Origin: Paenibacillus contaminans
Lineage (GTDB): Bacteria; Bacillota; Bacilli; Paenibacillales; NBRC-103111
Direction of reading: 5' to 3'
DNA length: 64,000 nt
Assembly: GCF_003285015.1 (NCBI RefSeq)
Contig: NZ_QMFB01000010.1
Coordinates: forward strand, 86,024 to 150,023
Shown here: positions 60,811 to 64,000 of the stretch, in pieces
Position numbering within the stretch: the stretch's first letter is position 1
How the letters are laid out: every line of letters starts with the position of its first letter
Program-made: the position numbers and the translations under genes
Notes under the pieces: generated by a model
Database searches by the model: none
What the model was told of the DNA's origin: nothing
The model's input: only the letters and a program-made list of their open reading frames with translations

Positions 60811-62019
60811 ATGGACGGGAGGAGCAGAGAGAGTATGAAGAAGCAGCTAGGAGTCATCGTGATTGTATTGATGACGGTTTTTATCGGATTTGGCATTATT
60901 ATACCCGTTATGCCGGATATTGTGGCCGGTACGGGGAGGGGGGAATTCCATCTCGCATGGATGCTGTCGCTTTATTCCGCGGCTTCGTTCCTCATGTCTC
61001 CGATATGGGGCAGCTTATCCGACAAGTACGGGCGCCGTCCCATTTTGCTTATAGGCTTGATCGGTTTTTGCATAAGCTTCTTTGTTTTCGGTATGGCTGA
61101 CGGAAGCTTGGCTCTCATGTATGCGTCGCGTATTATCGGCGGACTGTTCTCCGGTGCGGTTACAGCCTGCGCTGTTGCGTATGTGGCCGATATTACGACG
61201 GAAGAAACGAGAACGAAGGGCATGGGGCTTGTCGGCATGGCGATCGGACTCGGCTTTGTAATAGGGCCGGGGGTAGGCGGGTTATTAAGCCTCGTTTCCA
61301 ATGGAGCGCCGTTTTACGCTTCGTCGATTCTCTCGCTGATCATGTTCGTGTTCGTGTTTTTCATGGTGCCGGAGTCGCTCACGCCCGAGCGCCGGCAGGC
61401 TCCGAGCGGACCGAAGACGTCCAGATGGACTGCTTTTGCCGGACCGCTTAAATATTTGTACGTATTGTCATTTTTCGTTTCTTTTACGCTCGCAGGACTG
61501 GAAACGACGTTTCAATTGTTCCAAATGCAGAAAATCGGGGCGGAGCCCTTTCATGTCGGCATCATGTTTTTCGTTAGCGGCATCGTCGGTGCGTTGATTC
61601 AAGGCGGGGTCGTTCGTAAGCGGATAAAAAACGGGGCGGAGCCGCAATGGATTTTAATCGGTCTCGTATTGTCGGCTGTCGGATTTATCCTTATTCTTTT
61701 TTCAAGCAACGTTATAACAGCAGCGATTTACATGTCCATATTCGGAGCGGGGAATGCGTTCATCCGTCCATGCGTCATTTCGCTTATTACGAAGAAAACG
61801 ACGGTCGGACAAGGTGTCGCGACGGGCTTGAACTCGTCCATGGACAGCTTGGGCCGCATTGCGGGGCCGCTTTTCGCCATGCTGCTTTACGGCTGGCAGA
61901 TCCAGCTGCCGTTTATCGTCGGAGGCGTGCTTTGCATCGCCGCCATTGTGCTTGTGCAGCGCTTCAGAGCGCTCGATCCCAAGGGAGCGGCAAGCAAAAA
62001 CGAAGCGGCTATCCAATAG
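60811..62019 (+). CDS. MFS transporter, TetA/NorA-like multidrug-type
   Basis: A 402-residue protein with twelve membrane helices. It shows motif A SLSDKYGRRPILLIG near residue 66 and the antiporter motif C LGFVIGPGVGGLLS in helix five, which together mark drug-proton antiporters. It follows the first MFS gene by 12 bases, so the two are co-transcribed. AAGGAAG lies seven bases before the ATG at 60811; the ATG at 60835 behind GGAGGAG is an alternative. Confidence 0.89.
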   Translation: MDGRSRESMKKQLGVIVIVLMTVFIGFGIIIPVMPDIVAGTGRGEFHLAWMLSLYSAASFLMSPIWGSLSDKYGRRPILLIGLIGFCISFFVFGMADGSLALMYASRIIGGLFSGAVTACAVAYVADITTEETRTKGMGLVGMAIGLGFVIGPGVGGLLSLVSNGAPFYASSILSLIMFVFVFFMVPESLTPERRQAPSGPKTSRWTAFAGPLKYLYVLSFFVSFTLAGLETTFQLFQMQKIGAEPFHVGIMFFVSGIVGALIQGGVVRKRIKNGAEPQWILIGLVLSAVGFILILFSSNVITAAIYMSIFGAGNAFIRPCVISLITKKTTVGQGVATGLNSSMDSLGRIAGPLFAMLLYGWQIQLPFIVGGVLCIAAIVLVQRFRALDPKGAASKNEAAIQ

Positions 62020-62116
62020 AAAAGTCAGATAGGGTAAGCAGGGATGAGCGGCATACGTGCTGTTTGTCCTTTTTTTGCTTTAACAAAACGGCAGGATACG
62101 GCTTCGCCGGCACGGC

Positions 62117-62152
62117 AAAAAGGCATTCAAGCGGAAAACCGGCCTGAATGCC
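62117..62152 (-). terminator. Terminator of the SDR gene
   Basis: On the minus strand GGCATTCA and TGAATGCC form a perfect stem followed by TTTTT. Confidence 0.75.
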
Positions 62153-62180
62153 ATGAGGCGTTGACGCTACAATAACGATT

Positions 62181-62990
62181 CTACGCCGTCGATAAAGATT
62201 TCCGTACCCGATATATGGGACGAGTCCGGCGAGGCGAGGCGAGGAACAGGACCAGATCGGCGACCTGCTCCGGTTGTCCCGGTCCGTGCTCTAGCGGCAT
62301 ATTCCCCTCCGGATAGTTGACAGGGATTTCGATGCTTTTCAAGCCGGGCGTCGGGTGCGTGCTTTCGCTTATATTGGTTTGGATCGCTCCGGGGCATATG
62401 GCATTCACCCGGATTTTGTAGCGCGCAAGCTCCAATGCCGCCATTTTGACGAAGGCGACCTGCCCGGCTTTGGATGTGCTGTAAGCGGACATGCCGAAGC
62501 CCGAAAATACGCGGTTCCCGTTGACGGAGCTGGTTACGATGATGCTTCCGCCGCGTTCCTTCATATGCGGTATGGCGTATTTGACGGCAAGGAACGTTCC
62601 TTTGAGGTTCGTCGAGAGCGTATGGTCCCATTCCTCCGTGCTCATCTCCTCGATCGGCGCCAGCGTTCCGTTTATGCCGGCATTGGCAAACACAATATCT
62701 AGCCGGCCCCATTGGCCGACTGCCAGCTTAACGGCCTGTTCGACCCGCTGGGGGTCCGATACGTCGGTGTCGGCCGTAACCGCTTGTCCTCCGAGGCTTT
62801 CGATTTCCTGTTTAACCTGCTTCGTCCGCGTATCCTTCAAATCGACCAAGCAAACTTTGGCGCCTTCCCCGGCCAGCCGAAGCGCTGCCGCACGGCCGAT
62901 TCCCGAGCCTGCGCCGGTTACGACGGCGACCATATCCTTTAATCGCTCCGAAGGCCGGATATCGTTGCGTTCCTTTTGCAAAACCGTCAT
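62181..62990 (-). CDS. Short-chain dehydrogenase/reductase with frameshifted C-terminus
   Basis: Residues 1-~247 are a normal classical SDR: cofactor motif VTGAGSGIGRAA, NAG in FANAGING, and catalytic S in VTSSVNG and YSTSK. At 62228-62242 three tandem GGCGA units cause a frameshift, so the reading continues as PRRTRPIYRVRKSLSTA. Removing one 5-bp unit restores the expected SDR end (SPDSSHISGTEIFIDGVESLL, stop at 62167). It is either a phase-variable or recently damaged gene, or a sequence error. GGAGGG precedes the ATG. Confidence 0.85.
   Translation of the reverse strand: MTVLQKERNDIRPSERLKDMVAVVTGAGSGIGRAAALRLAGEGAKVCLVDLKDTRTKQVKQEIESLGGQAVTADTDVSDPQRVEQAVKLAVGQWGRLDIVFANAGINGTLAPIEEMSTEEWDHTLSTNLKGTFLAVKYAIPHMKERGGSIIVTSSVNGNRVFSGFGMSAYSTSKAGQVAFVKMAALELARYKIRVNAICPGAIQTNISESTHPTPGLKSIEIPVNYPEGNMPLEHGPGQPEQVADLVLFLASPRRTRPIYRVRKSLSTA
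62228..62242 (+). repeat. Three tandem GGCGA units that break the SDR reading frame
   Basis: Three perfect 5-bp copies; two copies would keep the downstream SDR C-terminus in frame. Confidence 0.9.
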
Positions 62991-63128
62991 CGCTAAACCC
63001 TCCTGTTATGTCCCGAGATAAGCTGCCTGCATAAAGGCATACCGCTCAATTTGCCGGCTGCTTCATTTCGTAGGGTAGTTTTCCCCAAACTTCCTATGAT
63101 CAGCAGCAGATATTATCGGGTGGGGCAG

Positions 63129-63803
63129 CTACGGCGATTTCGGTTCGCGCGCCGACAAGCCGTACATGATGAAATCGACGGACAGCTGAATTTCGGCTTC
63201 GTCGTCCCAGTCTTGCTCGGGCAGAAGCAAAAAGCGTGTCAACATGTAACCGATCAGTACGGAGGCCGTCATGCGAACGACCGCTCCGGTCGGCATCTGT
63301 ACGATTGTGCCCTGCTCTTGAAAATGCTCGACGACGCGATGGAATCGCTCCAGGATACGCGCGCCGACATGTTCGAGAAATTGCTTCTTGAGCTCCGGAT
63401 GAAAAGGGATTTCCTGCAGCATAACCTTTATGACCGGCAAGTGCTTACGGGCGAACTCCAGCCGGTTTCGCACCATAGCGCGCAGAAAATCCTCGAAACG
63501 CTCGTAGGGCAAATCGAAAACATTTCCGAAATCGCGCAGGACGAAAGGAAGGACGAGCTTGGACATCATCGGGGCGACAATGGAAAGCAGCAGCTCCTTC
63601 TTGGTTCTGTAATGGCGAAAGATCGTTCCTTCCGCCACGCCCGCTTTTTGCGCGATTTCGCTCGTAGATGTTGCGGCGTAGCCTTTCTCGGAAAAAATCT
63701 CGACGGCCGCTTGCACGATGCGAAGCTGCTTATCCGTCATTTTCACGTTGTCGCCGTCCAAATTCATGAAGTCGGCGAGCCATTTATCAATAGGGTCGTT
63801 CAT
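63129..63803 (-). CDS. TetR-family transcriptional regulator
   Basis: A 224-residue regulator. The N-terminal helix-turn-helix (RIVQAAVEIFSEKGYAATSTSEIAQKAGVAEGTIFRHYRTKKELLLSIV) is clear, followed by a helical ligand domain. It lies just upstream of the SDR gene on the same strand and probably controls it and/or the MFS genes. The start at 63803 has GAGGTG upstream; the longer frame to 63869 has no better site. Confidence 0.92.
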   Translation of the reverse strand: MNDPIDKWLADFMNLDGDNVKMTDKQLRIVQAAVEIFSEKGYAATSTSEIAQKAGVAEGTIFRHYRTKKELLLSIVAPMMSKLVLPFVLRDFGNVFDLPYERFEDFLRAMVRNRLEFARKHLPVIKVMLQEIPFHPELKKQFLEHVGARILERFHRVVEHFQEQGTIVQMPTGAVVRMTASVLIGYMLTRFLLLPEQDWDDEAEIQLSVDFIMYGLSAREPKSP

Positions 63804-63930
63804 ACGGACACCTCTCGCTCCTAAGATGCGAACTACGCAGTTTTGAGGGGATTCGTCTCCACCATACACCGATTAATCGCGTTTGCGCAAGGCGGCCGGT
63901 GCGATAGCGTTTTGCCGGCATAACGTTCGT

Positions 63931-64000
63931 CTAAGAACGGAGTGCGAGCGGCAGCAAAATTGTCACGCGCGTTCCGTGTCCGAGCTTGCTTTCGATTCGT
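63931..64000 (-). CDS. C-terminal end of a probable histidine kinase
   Basis: The last 22 codons are present on the minus strand (RIESKLGHGTRVTILLPLALRS, stop at 63931). This matches the final strand of the HATPase domain, including the GxGT motif region. The rest lies outside the window. Confidence 0.65.
   Translation of the reverse strand, partial: RIESKLGHGTRVTILLPLALRS

Overview
The window comes from a Gram-positive bacterium of the Paenibacillus type (Paenibacillaceae, Bacillota). This rests on the ylmG-ylmH-divIVA-ileS-lspA-rluD gene order next to a PyrR-controlled pyr operon, a T-box leader on ileS, the dapL route to diaminopimelate, an SLH-domain protein, PgpA/YutG-type and DUF1885/DUF3055/DUF1292/DUF3892 proteins, AGGAGG ribosome sites with many TTG/GTG starts, and moderately high GC. 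Assignments come from reading the translated sequence and motifs; no database search was run.

Region 1 (1-8.9 kb) holds cell-division and translation housekeeping genes: the end of a probable ylmG, ylmH, divIVA, T-box-controlled ileS, a DUF5665 membrane protein, lspA, rluD and dapL. Region 2 (8.95-18.4 kb) is the pyrimidine operon pyrR-pyrB-pyrC-carA-carB-pyrF-pyrE, with a sigma-A promoter and a PyrR attenuator; pyrP, pyrK and pyrD are absent. Region 3 (18.4-31.6 kb) carries a small secreted peptide gene, an ABC-2 exporter pair, a decayed gene, and a large operon behind an ECF-sigma-type promoter. That operon encodes an ATPase, an adaptor lipoprotein, a giant FtsX-type permease, a second ATPase carrying an AbrB-like tail, a solute-binding lipoprotein and an 844-residue secreted protein. 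It resembles YknXYZ/MacB envelope-defence exporters with unusual additions.

Region 4 (31.7-42.5 kb) is a mixed block: a 2H phosphoesterase, a TPR protein, a PgpA-like protein, four tRNAs (Ile-CAT, fMet, Thr-CGT, Val-GAC), an aldo/keto reductase, two secreted wall-associated proteins, an AraC regulator, a Usp protein, an esterase and an amidase. Region 5 (42.7-45.4 kb) is the most interesting. After an HD-GYP gene comes a 20-codon ORF with a near-perfect ribosome site whose product ends in CWWCWWGK. It is followed by an intrinsic terminator, an inverted repeat and a membrane protein that fuses a PqqD-like peptide-recognition domain to an M50 zinc protease. This looks like a minimal, possibly undescribed RiPP (ribosomally made, modified peptide) locus; an attenuator leader peptide is the main alternative.

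Region 6 (45.4-64 kb) contains a chemotaxis receptor, a GT2/DUF2304/GT39 glycosylation group, CBS, GNAT, metallo-beta-lactamase-fold and GGDEF proteins, small conserved proteins, an Orn/Lys/Arg-type decarboxylase, two MFS transporters, an SDR gene broken near its end by a 5-bp tandem repeat, a TetR regulator and the end of a probable histidine kinase. Two families of dispersed intergenic repeats were found, one before ileS, lspA and carA, the other at about 31.7 and 48.3 kb.
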